Shown: positions 45,158 to 55,800 of the stretch, piece after piece
Position numbering within the stretch: the first letter of the stretch is position 1
How the letters are laid out: the number at the start of each line of letters is the position of its first letter
Notes under the pieces: model-generated
Database searches by the model: none
What the model saw: only the letters and a program-made list of their open reading frames with translations
What the model was told of the DNA's origin: nothing
Origin: Ascidiimonas meishanensis
Lineage (GTDB): Bacteria; Bacteroidota; Bacteroidia; Flavobacteriales; Flavobacteriaceae
DNA: 64,000 nucleotides
Assembly (NCBI RefSeq): GCF_037782385.1
Contig: NZ_JBBEXD010000003.1
Span: forward strand, 62,001 to 126,000
Reading direction: 5' to 3'
Position numbers and translations under genes: made by a program

Positions 45158-45260
45158 TGGGCTTCGAGAGCCTCAGCCCGCAGCTTCAAGAATGTATTAG
45201 TGGCATTTCAGATTCTCAGCCCCCAGCTTACAGAATTCATTGGAGGCATTTAGTCCCTTG
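45158..45260. repeat. Degenerate tandem 43-base repeat with palindromic heads
   Basis: CTCAGCCCGCAGCTTCAAGAA (from 45173, first 20 bases CTCAGCCCGCAGCTTCAAGA) recurs as CTCAGCCCCCAGCTTACAGA about 43 bases on, each followed by an ATT-rich stretch and GGCATTT. The first unit is preceded by GGGCTTCGAGAGCCTCAGCCC-like dyad symmetry (45159-45179). Noncoding; function unknown. Confidence 0.4.
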
Positions 45261-45462
45261 CTTTGAGAATACTTCAGTATACACAGGAGGCTGAGGTCCT
45301 TTAAGCCCTCTGTAGTTCTCCGTTCAATATAACTTTAGTAAATTAGAATCCCTGAGATACCTTTGCCTGTGAATTTTATAATACTAAAGTCAAAGACTAA
45401 TTCCAAAACGTTACATCGCTACATAACTCCGCTTTTTTAAGTGATTCTAGTATCTTAGGAAA

Positions 45463-47151
45463 TCAATTTGAATCTTCCACCGGCCATTTGCTGGCAAGCA
45501 AGATGGCATTATAGGCATTGAGAATTCGTCCGGATTTTGAGATCTCTTTAAAAGATGCTAGTTTTGGTTCTTCATCTCTCCCTGCGATGTTTACCTTAAG
45601 ATCATAAGCCACCCCCGATTGCATCAAGATTTGTTTTACATCATTCCCTGATAAATGTGGGTAATACGATAAAATTAGTGCTGCCACGCCAGAAGTTAAA
45701 GCAGAAGCAAGGGAAGTGCCGCTGTTAAACAAGTATTTGTTTTCAGGATACGCTACATAAATACTATCACCCGGCGCAAAAACATCTACATCTATCGTTC
45801 CGTAATTAGAAAATCTAGATTTTAAGTTTTCATTCACTTGCCTTGAAGAAGAACCTACCAATAGAAAATTACCAGAAACCTCTTTTCCGTTATCCAGATT
45901 ATCCATAAAGTAATAGTCATTCTCTTCATTGAGATTGTAGTTTGAATTTCCGGCAGAAGAGACAATGAGCACTCCATGTTCTTCGGCATATTTAAAAGCG
46001 TCAAATACCCAATCGCTGTGCAATGAAAACATCTTACCTAGGCTAATGTTAATAATTTTAGCTCCGTTATCTACGGCGTATTTAATGCCTACGGCAATGT
46101 CTTTGTCGTGTTCATTACCTTCTGTAGAAACACAAACAGGCATAATTTTAATAGTATCTGAAACGCCTTTAATCCCTAGATTGTTATTTCGGGTAGCTGC
46201 AACTACACTCGCCACTTGTGTAGCATGCTGAAAATATTCCAAATGCGTACCTACCTTGTTGTTTCCATAATAAATATCGGTTACATCTTCGGGATTGTCA
46301 CCTATAATGGCGGTTCGTTCGTTGTAGTCTAAGTTCAGGGCTTTTGTAAACGCTGCTTCTGCACCCTCTTTGGTAATATCAAAATCTTTTCTGCTTTTAT
46401 GTAAGTTAATCATATCAGACATAAACCTTACAGAAGATTTTAATTTGACATTACCACTATCAATGATAATTTTATTTAATTTTTCAATAGTAAAATCTCC
46501 GTCAGGAATGCGTTCAGTCAGAGTTGCAATAACAACAGGATACGCTGCAATTAGAAAATCTGCATATTTTAAACGTTTTTGCGCTTTTGTTTTTTGTTTT
46601 TCAAATTCGTTTTGAACTCTTTGATAATAGATAAATCCTTCACGTTTTTTTCCTTCGGTAAAATCATCAAGTGTGTTTCCCCTATAAAGGGACTCCAACT
46701 CCCGAAGAATTCTGACGGTTTCATTATTCATATAAATAACTTGCTCGCCTTTGGAGTTTCCAGTAAAATTCCATCCATTTACATCATCAATATACCCATT
46801 GTTATCGTCATCCTTACCATTTGCAGGAATTTCATTAGAGTTGATCCAAATTTGGGCTTTAAGATCTTCATGATCAATGTCTAGATGGTCGTCTAACAAT
46901 GCTACGATTACCTCTTCTCCCTTTTTGTTTTTTAGCAATTCGGTATAGGCTCTTTCAAGGCTAATTCCGGGAAGAGAATCTTGTTGAATATCTTTTAATT
47001 GCCAGTTTTTGAGTTCAGTTGTAGACTTTATTTTAACTGAAAGGTTATTCTTGTTTGAGAACGTAATAAATGGCTTTTCTATTTTTTCCGAATAGCAACC
47101 ACATAAGAATAGAATGGACAAAAAAGATAAAAATGGTAATTTGATTTTCAT
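45463..47151 (-). CDS. S8 (subtilisin-family) serine peptidase lipoprotein
   Basis: A 562-residue lipoprotein (signal ending LFLCGCY, lipobox Cys near 19) and serine endopeptidase. The triad is complete: Asp87 in VALLDDHLDIDHEDL, His309 in FQHATQVASVVAA, Ser480 in NSGTSLASALTSG, with the oxyanion Asn in VSSAGNSN. Two features are odd: about 220 residues separate Asp and His, including a long helical insert, and the His motif reads HATQVAS instead of HGTHVAG. The ATG at 47151 is chosen over a TTG at 47166. It starts 8 bases after the stop of the small GG-leader peptide gene, so the two share a transcript; it is a candidate leader peptidase. Confidence 0.9.
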   Translation of the reverse strand: MKIKLPFLSFLSILFLCGCYSEKIEKPFITFSNKNNLSVKIKSTTELKNWQLKDIQQDSLPGISLERAYTELLKNKKGEEVIVALLDDHLDIDHEDLKAQIWINSNEIPANGKDDDNNGYIDDVNGWNFTGNSKGEQVIYMNNETVRILRELESLYRGNTLDDFTEGKKREGFIYYQRVQNEFEKQKTKAQKRLKYADFLIAAYPVVIATLTERIPDGDFTIEKLNKIIIDSGNVKLKSSVRFMSDMINLHKSRKDFDITKEGAEAAFTKALNLDYNERTAIIGDNPEDVTDIYYGNNKVGTHLEYFQHATQVASVVAATRNNNLGIKGVSDTIKIMPVCVSTEGNEHDKDIAVGIKYAVDNGAKIINISLGKMFSLHSDWVFDAFKYAEEHGVLIVSSAGNSNYNLNEENDYYFMDNLDNGKEVSGNFLLVGSSSRQVNENLKSRFSNYGTIDVDVFAPGDSIYVAYPENKYLFNSGTSLASALTSGVAALILSYYPHLSGNDVKQILMQSGVAYDLKVNIAGRDEEPKLASFKEISKSGRILNAYNAILLASKWPVEDSN

Positions 47152-47159
47152 AACTTTGA

Positions 47160-47318
47160 TTAACAACTGATCAAGGTAAAATCACATGAACTAGTCGCTT
47201 CGGTAGTTCCTGTTTCTCCATTGTCGGTAGACCCACCTAGCAGTACTCGCAAAGTTTTCAAATCACTAATTTTTACCTTATTGAAGATAAGTATTTTTTT
47301 TGTATTCCGTTTTTTCAT
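47160..47318 (-). CDS. GG-leader peptide, class I lanthipeptide-like RiPP precursor
   Basis: A 52-residue gene on the minus strand. It opens MKKRNTKKILIFNKVKISDL, a basic leader of the kind seen in Bacteroidota natural-product precursors, and reaches a double-glycine site LLGGS at residues 26-30. The 23-residue core after Gly29 has four Ser, six Thr and only two Cys, at 45 and 52 (ends CDFTLISC). That composition fits class I lanthipeptide-like or related modified peptides. It lies 80 bases after the TPR-AraC regulator gene and 8 bases before the S8 peptidase gene, all parallel. No LanB, LanC, LanM or radical-SAM gene is in the window. Too short to be found by length-based gene calling. Confidence 0.7.
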   Translation of the reverse strand: MKKRNTKKILIFNKVKISDLKTLRVLLGGSTDNGETGTTEATSSCDFTLISC

Positions 47319-47398
47319 TTTACTATTAAATTTTGTGAGTATAAATTTACGGTACTTAAGCTTATGAAATAAAAAATAAGGATTTCACTTGATAAGAT

Positions 47399-49081
47399 TC
47401 ATGAATATTTCTTAATTTTATTAAGTTCTTTCAAAAAAAAGGATGGCTGCATTTTGTGGTTTCGGTAGAAAGCTTTTGAGAACGATACTGTATTTTTAAA
47501 ACCGGCCTCTGCTGCTATCGCCTTTATAGTGAATTTTTGAAGTATTTTATCCTCGAAGAGTCTTTTTGATATATGATTTATTCGTAAGTCATTAATAAAA
47601 GTATTGAAGTTTTTTCCATAAAAATGATTAATAAATTTGGAGAGATAGTTAGAGTTTGTTTGTAATTCTGTTGCCATAGAGGTAAGGCTAATCGAAGGAC
47701 TCAAAAATTCCTTTTCATTAATAAATTTTTCAATTTTGATTTTAAGATCTTTAAGTATAATTTCAGGAATACTGATTTGTTTGTTTTCATTTTCTTTTAT
47801 TAATAAAGTATTCTGAGAGGTATTAACCTGTTGAAGGATGATTTTAAATTTTTCTTTATATCTACTTTGAAGTTTATAATTTAAGAAGGCCCCTGTAAGG
47901 CTAAATAAGGTAAGTACTGAAAGAGCAATCATAATATTCTTGAAAAGATCTTTCTTTGCTCTAATTTTACCGATGATATTTTCTTTCTGGGATATCAAGA
48001 TTCTTGTATCATAATCCTTTACAACCTTTTTAGCAAGGTATTTGTAATTACTTTGCAAAATACTGTCTAAACTCAAAAGCTTTTTGATATAATTTAGTTC
48101 TTGTTCTAAATTATTACGTTCTCGATAGTATTCTAGAATATATAGGTATCCTTCTCTGCCATCGGGATGTAAATCTTGTATAATATCAAAAATTGAGTCT
48201 GTTTTTTTTAAGTTAGAAATAGCTAATTCCTTTTCATTCATGAACCATTGTGCTTTTCCAATATAAGAATAAGCCAGAGCAATATTTGGAAGATCTTTTT
48301 CCCTTATCAAATGAGGCAATGCTTTATATATACTATCAATTGCTAGCCTAAACTCTGAATTGTCTAAATGAACAATACCTTGACTAAAACGAAAATAATT
48401 TGTCATTTCAAATTTGGAGTAGTGCCTAGATAGTTCAAAACCCTCTTTGTTTAAAATAGTTGCTGAATCTAAAATACCATTTCTTTGATAAGAATCAGAA
48501 AGACTATATAACGTATGAACGAATGAATAAGGATCTTTGTTGAGGTAATCATTTTTAACCATTTGTTGGTAACAGTTCCTAAAAATTTTTAATGCTTCTT
48601 TTTCGTTACCAATTCTACTTTTTATTAAACCAATAGTCCTAGCAGATAGATTTTTGATATAATTATTATCTGCTAATTCTGCTGATTTTTGTGCTTTCAA
48701 AGCGAGGTTTAAAGCTTCTTGAAAATTTCTTCTTTTATATAGAATGGTGGACTTAGAAAAATATGCTACACAAGGCTGGTCTTTATTGGGTTTTTCAATA
48801 GTAAACTGCAAAATACTATCCAGATAAATAATAGCAATTGAATCTGTTTTTATTCTTGAAAATAAAAAATATCCATCTGCAATTCGTTTTTTGTTATTTT
48901 CATTTTTCGCTTTTTTTAAAAATTTAGTTGCAATTTTTTTTGAAAACAAAGTATCCTCAGATTTTTTATAGAATGCTATTGTGAGCTCTCTATAACTAAG
49001 ATTTTCATAATCCAAATCTTGAGCAGAGAGCATTGAATGCCATGAGATTAAAAGAAAAGTAAAGAGAAAATATCGAATCAT
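47399..49081 (-). CDS. TPR-transmembrane-AraC regulator
   Basis: A 560-residue membrane-bound regulator. A signal peptide (about 1-20, ending LSAQ) and periplasmic TPR-like helical repeats (about 60-350; AVAYFSKSTILYKRRNFQEA-like units) are followed by one membrane helix (about 378-400) and a cytosolic coiled segment. The protein ends in an AraC-type double HTH (KIEKFINEKEFLSPSISLTS ... ELQTNSNYLSKFINHFYGKN ... AAEAGFKNTVSFSKAFYRNH). This build suits direct sensing outside and DNA binding inside. It heads the peptide/S8 peptidase genes and is divergent from the RHS operon 336 bases away. Ligand unknown; the nearby peptide is a candidate. Confidence 0.88.
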   Translation of the reverse strand: MIRYFLFTFLLISWHSMLSAQDLDYENLSYRELTIAFYKKSEDTLFSKKIATKFLKKAKNENNKKRIADGYFLFSRIKTDSIAIIYLDSILQFTIEKPNKDQPCVAYFSKSTILYKRRNFQEALNLALKAQKSAELADNNYIKNLSARTIGLIKSRIGNEKEALKIFRNCYQQMVKNDYLNKDPYSFVHTLYSLSDSYQRNGILDSATILNKEGFELSRHYSKFEMTNYFRFSQGIVHLDNSEFRLAIDSIYKALPHLIREKDLPNIALAYSYIGKAQWFMNEKELAISNLKKTDSIFDIIQDLHPDGREGYLYILEYYRERNNLEQELNYIKKLLSLDSILQSNYKYLAKKVVKDYDTRILISQKENIIGKIRAKKDLFKNIMIALSVLTLFSLTGAFLNYKLQSRYKEKFKIILQQVNTSQNTLLIKENENKQISIPEIILKDLKIKIEKFINEKEFLSPSISLTSMATELQTNSNYLSKFINHFYGKNFNTFINDLRINHISKRLFEDKILQKFTIKAIAAEAGFKNTVSFSKAFYRNHKMQPSFFLKELNKIKKYS

Positions 49082-49417
49082 TTAGTAGTGTAAAAGTGCT
49101 AAATTAAAGATTTATTAATACAATTAAAGCTAATCTTATTCTTTCAAATACTTATCAGTAAAGATTCATAAATCTTTGCCTTAAAATTCATAAATGCATG
49201 TAGTGAGTTCTTGTCCGCTTCATTTATCATCCTTTAATTTGGCCAATCCTTAAAACCAACATTTTTATTTAAAATTTAACATGAACCCTAGTTATTTGAT
49301 TGTCAATTTGTACTAATTAATGTCTAATCAAAAGCTATTAAATAAGGCAGGAAACGAGGGAAAACCGTAACACTAAATCAAAAGCAACAATTATTTTTGA
49401 TCTTACAAACCACTAAA
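49082..49417. other. Divergent control region between AraC regulator and RHS operon
   Basis: A 336-base A/T-rich spacer between oppositely oriented transcription units, which must hold promoters for both. No clear TAnnTTTG box with a matching -33 was found; a TCAATTTG-like sequence near 49304 is one mismatch away. No RNA gene was seen. Confidence 0.35.
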
Positions 49418-49876
49418 ATGAAACCCATATTTTTAACTCTTACAGGTGCTTTTCTGTGTATTTCTGTACAAGCTCAAACCAAACTTATCATTACCTATGA
49501 TGCTTCCGGCAATCAATTAGAACGTTCCTACTGCAATGGTTGCAATAACCGTTCTGTAGCGCCTGCTCAAAATAAAGAGAAACAGCTCCCAGAAGCATCC
49601 AAAGAAGCAACGCCCACAGATCAAACAGATGCCATCTTGATACTCCCCAATCCCACAGAAGGAGAAGTAGTGCTAAGCTGGGAAGCCAACTTTGGAACGC
49701 AGATTGCACAGATAAAAATTGTAGGGTATCACACCCCTTATGAAAAAACAGTGCCTTACCAAAAAGGCATACAGGCCGTTGCCATAGATTTAAGTAAAGA
49801 ACCCTCCAGTATTTATATCGTTCAGTTCTTTATGAATGATGGAACGCTTATCACCAAAAAGATCATTAAGCAATAA
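49418..49876 (+). CDS. Small T9SS-sorted secreted protein preceding the RHS gene
   Basis: A 152-residue secreted protein: Sec signal peptide ending CISVQAQ, a short mature segment with a three-Cys motif (SYCNGCNNRS plus an RHS-like YDASGNQLER), a Gln/Glu/Lys-rich linker, then a T9SS type A sorting domain from about residue 75 (LPNPTEGEVVLSW ... SIYIVQFF ... ITKKIIKQ). Twelve bases separate it from the RHS gene, so they form an operon. It may deliver or anchor the RHS shell, which has no sorting domain of its own. The ATG at 49418 is chosen for the signal peptide. Confidence 0.8.
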   Translation: MKPIFLTLTGAFLCISVQAQTKLIITYDASGNQLERSYCNGCNNRSVAPAQNKEKQLPEASKEATPTDQTDAILILPNPTEGEVVLSWEANFGTQIAQIKIVGYHTPYEKTVPYQKGIQAVAIDLSKEPSSIYIVQFFMNDGTLITKKIIKQ

Positions 49877-49888
49877 CACATTTTATAG

Positions 49889-52800
49889 ATGACCACATTT
49901 TTACGCTTTGCATGTATTTTAATCTTGTTTAGTCAGTTAAGTAGCGCCCAAACAGGGGCAGACGCAGGAAGTACCCCCGCTGCTTTTGACGTATCCCTCA
50001 CTGGGGCTGCTACTTATACAGTGCCTTTTGCATTACCTCCCGGCATCAAAGATATTGTACCGCCCGTTTCTTTAACCTATAGCAGCCAGGCGGGAAACGG
50101 TATTGCTGGTTGGGGGTGGAATATCGCTGGGCTCTCTACCATCACCCGAATTCCTTCTACCAAACACCACGATGGAGAAATACATCCTATTGATTTTTCT
50201 GCCACAGACCGCTATGCTTTAGACGGGCAAAGATTGCTTCTAAAAAGTGGTAGTTATGGTTCCCCCGATTCCGAATACCAAACCGAGAACTACTCCAATC
50301 TCAAGATCAAAGCCATAGGCGTATCCCGTTATGGAGCTGGTTATGGACCGGCTTATTTTCTGGTATTGTACCCCGATGGTTCAAGAGCCTGGTATGGTAA
50401 TGGAGGAACGTCTCATAACCGTTTGGAATGGTCTATCTACAAATGGCAGGATAATCAAGGCAATTACCTCCTGTATTCTTATAAAAATGTAAACAATCTA
50501 CTGCGGTTAGAAAAGATTCGGTATGGTGCCAGAACCGGAAATACAGCACCTAATGAGATACTGTTTTATTATGGAAACAGATCAAGAGCAGAACAAACTT
50601 TTATAGGAGGAATAAATTTTACCAGAAAAGCATTGTTAACTCGTATTGAAGTAAGCACTTCAGGCTTGTTGTATAGAAAATATAGCTTAACACATGAAGC
50701 TTCTCCCACTTTAGCCTATGACAGACTAACCAAAATAGTAGAAACAAATAGTGCAGGGCAATCCAGACCCGCCATTAATTTAGACTATAATGATACTGCA
50801 GATAGTTTTATCAAAGTAAATCATACCATAGCATTAAACCCTGAGATTTCTGTAGAATCAGACCAAATGGCTTCCGGTGATTTTGATGGTGATGGGCGAA
50901 TGGATTTTGCGACTTTTAAAAAAAATAATACAGGTACCGTAAGCGTGTTTACAAGAATTGGCGCGAATAGTGGAGCTATGGTTTCCCTAGAAGCCTATGG
51001 CAGCGATCCAGAACGTACAGCAACCTTTGCCTCTACAATTTTAACATCAGCGTCTAAAATACCTTCATGGCAGGCACTCACAACGGTTACCGAAAGCAGA
51101 AATACCAATTCAGTTACCTCTACAGTAAAATTCAGGCAAGCAAGATTCTTTATCAGTGCATTTAATAATGAATATGTGAGGGAGTGGACGCCTACTGCTT
51201 ATGTTTATCAAAACTATTGTAATGACGGTACGCGTCGTGCCGTTCCAAAGGACTATATCTCTGGCGATTTTAATGGTGACGGATTGACCGATGTACTGGC
51301 CATAAACAAATCGTATAGCACCAAATATTGCCGAACTACCAGCACCGGTGGTGGTGGTGGAGGGCAACCAAGGTTACAAGGGTCTTCCTCTCAAGACAGT
51401 ACCTTGTTAGCTCCTAAAAACAGCAATTATAAAGGAGGCACCAGTAGTTGTAGCTGTACCACAAATACCGTAAATAATGGGCAGGTAAACTTTATTGATC
51501 TCGATAGAAGAAAAACTACCAATTTTGCGAATACTGCTGGTTATCTCCATTCAACTGCCCCTTGGGCCTATGGAGATCGTTTTTATGCCATTGATTTTAA
51601 TGGCGATGGTAAAACGGAACTATTACATATAAAAGATGGAAAGGTATTGGTGTATGAACTTACTGCTAATAATACCTTGAATCTTTTATACCAACATACA
51701 GATGCTTCCATTAAGCAAAATGAAGCTCTTCTGTTAGGTGATTTTAATGGGGATGGTAAAACAGACCTGTCTGCACCTACAGCAGCTGGAAGTACCAACT
51801 GGCGCTTTTTCCTTTCTACGGGGGTCACTTTTCAATCATTTACAAAAGACATTGAATTAGATTATCGCAGAAACGGTGTTTTTTCTTCTTCTTTTAACGG
51901 AAGCTCTTCCTTACAACAATCTTTATGGGAATATCATTATATCGCACAAGATTTTAACGGTGACGGAAAAACCGATATCCTAAAACATACAGTCATAACC
52001 TCTTTAGAAGATGAAAGTTTATCAAAAGAATACCTCTCTTTGTATGATAATAAACACAAAGCAAACGATAGCTATGTTGATTTTGAACGAAGTTTAAACC
52101 ATGTGGAAGATAATACAGGTGTACGCAAGTTTGGCATTCCGGTATTTTTAGATTTGATTAAATCTAATGGCAATCTGGAATATGCCTATCTTGATAAAGA
52201 TCGTATCTGGTCTTATACTTTTGAAAAAGACCATAGAGATGAAGTCTTATTGCGTGAAATAGATCATAACGGACTCAAGCAAGCTATTACCTATCACAAT
52301 CTGGGGATCAAGGAAACCTCTGATACAGAGGCAACCTATATAGCTGCATCAGATCAAGTATATCCCTATGCGAACATTGCATTGGCTCCATCCTTTAGAG
52401 TAGTAAAAGAAGTGGAAGAAAGCGGTGAAGGTATTTCCAGACATCAGCTCTTTAAATATAGAAATGGGGTTTCCCATTTAGAAGGTTTAGGTTTTTTAGG
52501 TTTTACATTGGTACGAAAAACCAATGTACATGGAACCAATGTCCCCCGTTTGTGGAATGCCATACAAACCAATCCGCAATTGCGGGGGGCGGTCATCCAT
52601 GAATGGGCTGCTGCGCAATTAACGCTGGATCCGCCAGACGGGAATACGCCTTCCGCATTTATTTCCAGAACCCAGTATACCTATGCTACCACGCTCACCG
52701 CAAACAAGGTTTTTATCAACCTCCCGCTACAGATTTTGCATCATGACGGTCTCACCAATACCCAAAAAACCGAAAGTTATGAATACGACCATCATAACAA

Positions 52801-55800
52801 TGTTACCCGCTTGCAAACAGTGTATCAAGGTGGCTCACAGGAGGTAAATTATACCTACCAGCACAATCCTTCCTCTAACGATCAAGATTACCACATTGGA
52901 AGGGTGATAGAAAAAGTAGAAGCAACCACCTTGTTGGGGAATACGATGACCGCTACGGAACAGTTTAGTTACAACAACAACATCATTTCCCAAAGAAAAT
53001 ACAAGGGGCATCAGACCCATTGGGTGCAGGAAGATTTCACCTATGATCTCTATGGAAATCGAACCCAAAAAACCATTTCAGCCACCGGAATGAGCAGCCG
53101 TAGTGAACATTTTCAATATGACAATAGTGGTAGGTATATAACGCAAACCACCGATGCAGAAGGGCTTGTTGCTACCATGAGTTTTGATGCGTTAGGCAAC
53201 CTGATCCAGTCAACAGATCCTTATGGAAGAACCACCACATTTACCTATGATGGATGGAATAGGCTCCTTGCAGAAACCAATTATTTAGGACAACCAACTT
53301 CCATTTCATACCAAGGAACAGCCTCAGGAGGACTCATGAAAACCATATATTCACCCGATGGAGGAATGAGTACCGAAACCTTTAACGCTTTTGGGTGGAC
53401 CTTAGAAACCACTGGATTAAGTCTGCATCAAAAACAGATCAAGCAACAATTTAACTATGATATTCAAGGAAAAGTATTAGAAGAAAGTGAACCCTATTTT
53501 AGCAATGGAAGTGCCAGTCAATGGAACCGGAATACCTATGATTTGTATGGACGATTAATTTCCCATCAAAGCTATACCGGTAAAATAATAACCACTACCT
53601 ATAATGAAAAAACGGTTACCGTAGATGATGGCACCAAAGTAAAAAGTACTACGGTAGACGCTATAGGGAATGTGGTACATGCCACCGACCCCGGCGGCAC
53701 CATCAATTACACCTACCATCCCAATAACCAATTAAAAACCGCCAGTTACAACGGAAATGTGGTGTCGATTTTAATTGACGGTTGGGGACGTAAAACCCAG
53801 TTAAACGATCCTTCCGCAGGCATCTATACCTATCAATACAATGCCTATGGCGAGTTGATACAAGAAACCACCCCCACCGGAGTCACTGATTATACCCTAG
53901 ACCCCAACGGGAAAACCCTCCAAAAGAAAATCATCGGGAATGAAACCCACATGACCCTCAACTATACCTACGATGGCAGCACCAAAATGCTGAGCCAAAT
54001 CTCCGGTACCGATGCCCATTTCGGAAAAAGTTATCAATATACCTATGGCTATGATTCCTATCAGCGTCCCATTTCCATTATAGAAAATAACGATGCTGCT
54101 ATTTTTGAAACCCACACCACCTTTGATGCCTTAGGCAGAGCCCAAAGCACCGAATACAAAACCCTGCACAAGGCCACCAACACCCAGAACAACGTGCGAA
54201 TTCGCAATGTGTACAGTACCGAAGGAATACTTCACGAACTCAAAGACTGGAGCAGTGGCACCAGCCTCTGGAAGCTTACCGATCAAAATCATCGAGGCCA
54301 ACCCTTAACGATTCAGCTGGGCAACGGATATACCAAGACCAGACAGTACGACGCCTTTGGCTTGCCTACCCAAATATGGGATCATAAACCCAATACCGCT
54401 TTGCGAGCCTTAAAAATGACCTATGACTTTAATGCACAACGAGGCATTTTAAACAGTCGTACCAATCACGGGTTTAGCTGGAATGAAGGATTCACTTACG
54501 ACAGTCAGGATCGGCTTACCCAGATCAGCGGTTCCATTACTCTAAATCAGCAGTACGATGCTGAAGGTCGCTTTACCAACAAATCCAATGTAGGCGGGTA
54601 TAGCTACGATCAAGCAAAAAAATACCGCATTGCAGCACTAGACCTCAACACCACCGGAGACGCCTGGTTTCAAAACCACCCGTTACAACAAATCACCTAC
54701 AACGCCTTTAAAAACCCCGTAGAAATACAAGAAGAAGGACATGGCAGGGTAAGTTTTGAATACCACCCCATGATGGGCAGAAGCCATGCCTACTATGGCG
54801 GTAATCAAACCGACAAACACCAAAGAACCTATCACAAACACTATTCCTCCATTTCCCCCGTAGAAATAACCACAAACACCCAAACCAATACCACAAAAAT
54901 TACTACTTTTATTGGCGGAGATGCCTACACCGCACCCATCATGCACATCCGGCAAGTAGGGAACGGTGCGTTTAACGCCTACCATTACCTACACCGCGAC
55001 TATCTGGGGAGTATTCTGGCGATAACAGACTCGTCTGGAACCCTAAGAGAACAGCGGCAGTTTGGCGCTTGGGGTACGGCAGACCAATTTGTAAACAACA
55101 ACAACAATACCCAGTTTGGGTATGAAAGTTCTTTGATAAACCGTGGCTTTACAGGGCACGAACATTTCTTCGGGGTAAACCTCATCCACATGAACGGACG
55201 TATGTACGACGCTGTTTTGGGCAGGTTTTTATCGCCCGATAACTATGTACAAGACCCCTACAATACCCAAAGTTTTAATAGGTATGGGTATGTTTGGAAT
55301 AATCCCTTAAGTTATAATGACCCGAGCGGGGAGTTTTTACTAGGCGCAATTTTAGTGGGAGCAATCATAGGGGGCACAGCGGCAGCTTTCAAAAGTGGCG
55401 CGAATTTTGGTAGTATTCTTATAGGAGCTTTTATTGGAGGTGTTGCTTCAGGAGTAGGAGCTGGATTTAGTAATGTAGCTTTGGGAGGCTCTTTTTTTGG
55501 GAGTGCTGCCTTATCAGCTACAGGTTTTACAGCAGGTTTTACTGCGGGCGCTATAGGTGGGCTTACAGCTGGTTTTGTTAGTGCGTCTTTAACAGCTTGG
55601 ACGCAGGGCAGTAGTTTTTTAGGTGGAATACGTGCTGGTATTTACGGGGGTGCTATTGGAAGTATAAGTGGTGGAATTATTGGCGGAATTAGTGGAGGTT
55701 TGAGAGCACAAAGACAGGGTTTGGACTTTTTCCATAATTCTAGCTTGGGTGTCAAGTCAGCAATTGTAGATTCAGATATACTAAAAAGGAAATTGGAAGC

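Noticed and set aside
44986..45189. Minus-strand frame of 67 codons
   Set aside because: It reads across the inverted and tandem repeats; the composition is that of the repeats, not of a protein.
45007..45260. CRISPR-like array
   Set aside because: Units are few, unequal and degenerate, with no constant spacer length and no cas gene nearby.
47160..47318. Complete lanthipeptide gene cluster
   Set aside because: Only the precursor-like peptide, a peptidase and a regulator are present; no cyclase, dehydratase or transporter gene lies in the window, so a full cluster is not claimed.
51110..51367. Minus-strand frames inside the RHS gene
   Set aside because: They arise opposite the FG-GAP and YD repeats; the plus-strand frame is continuous for 2127 codons.
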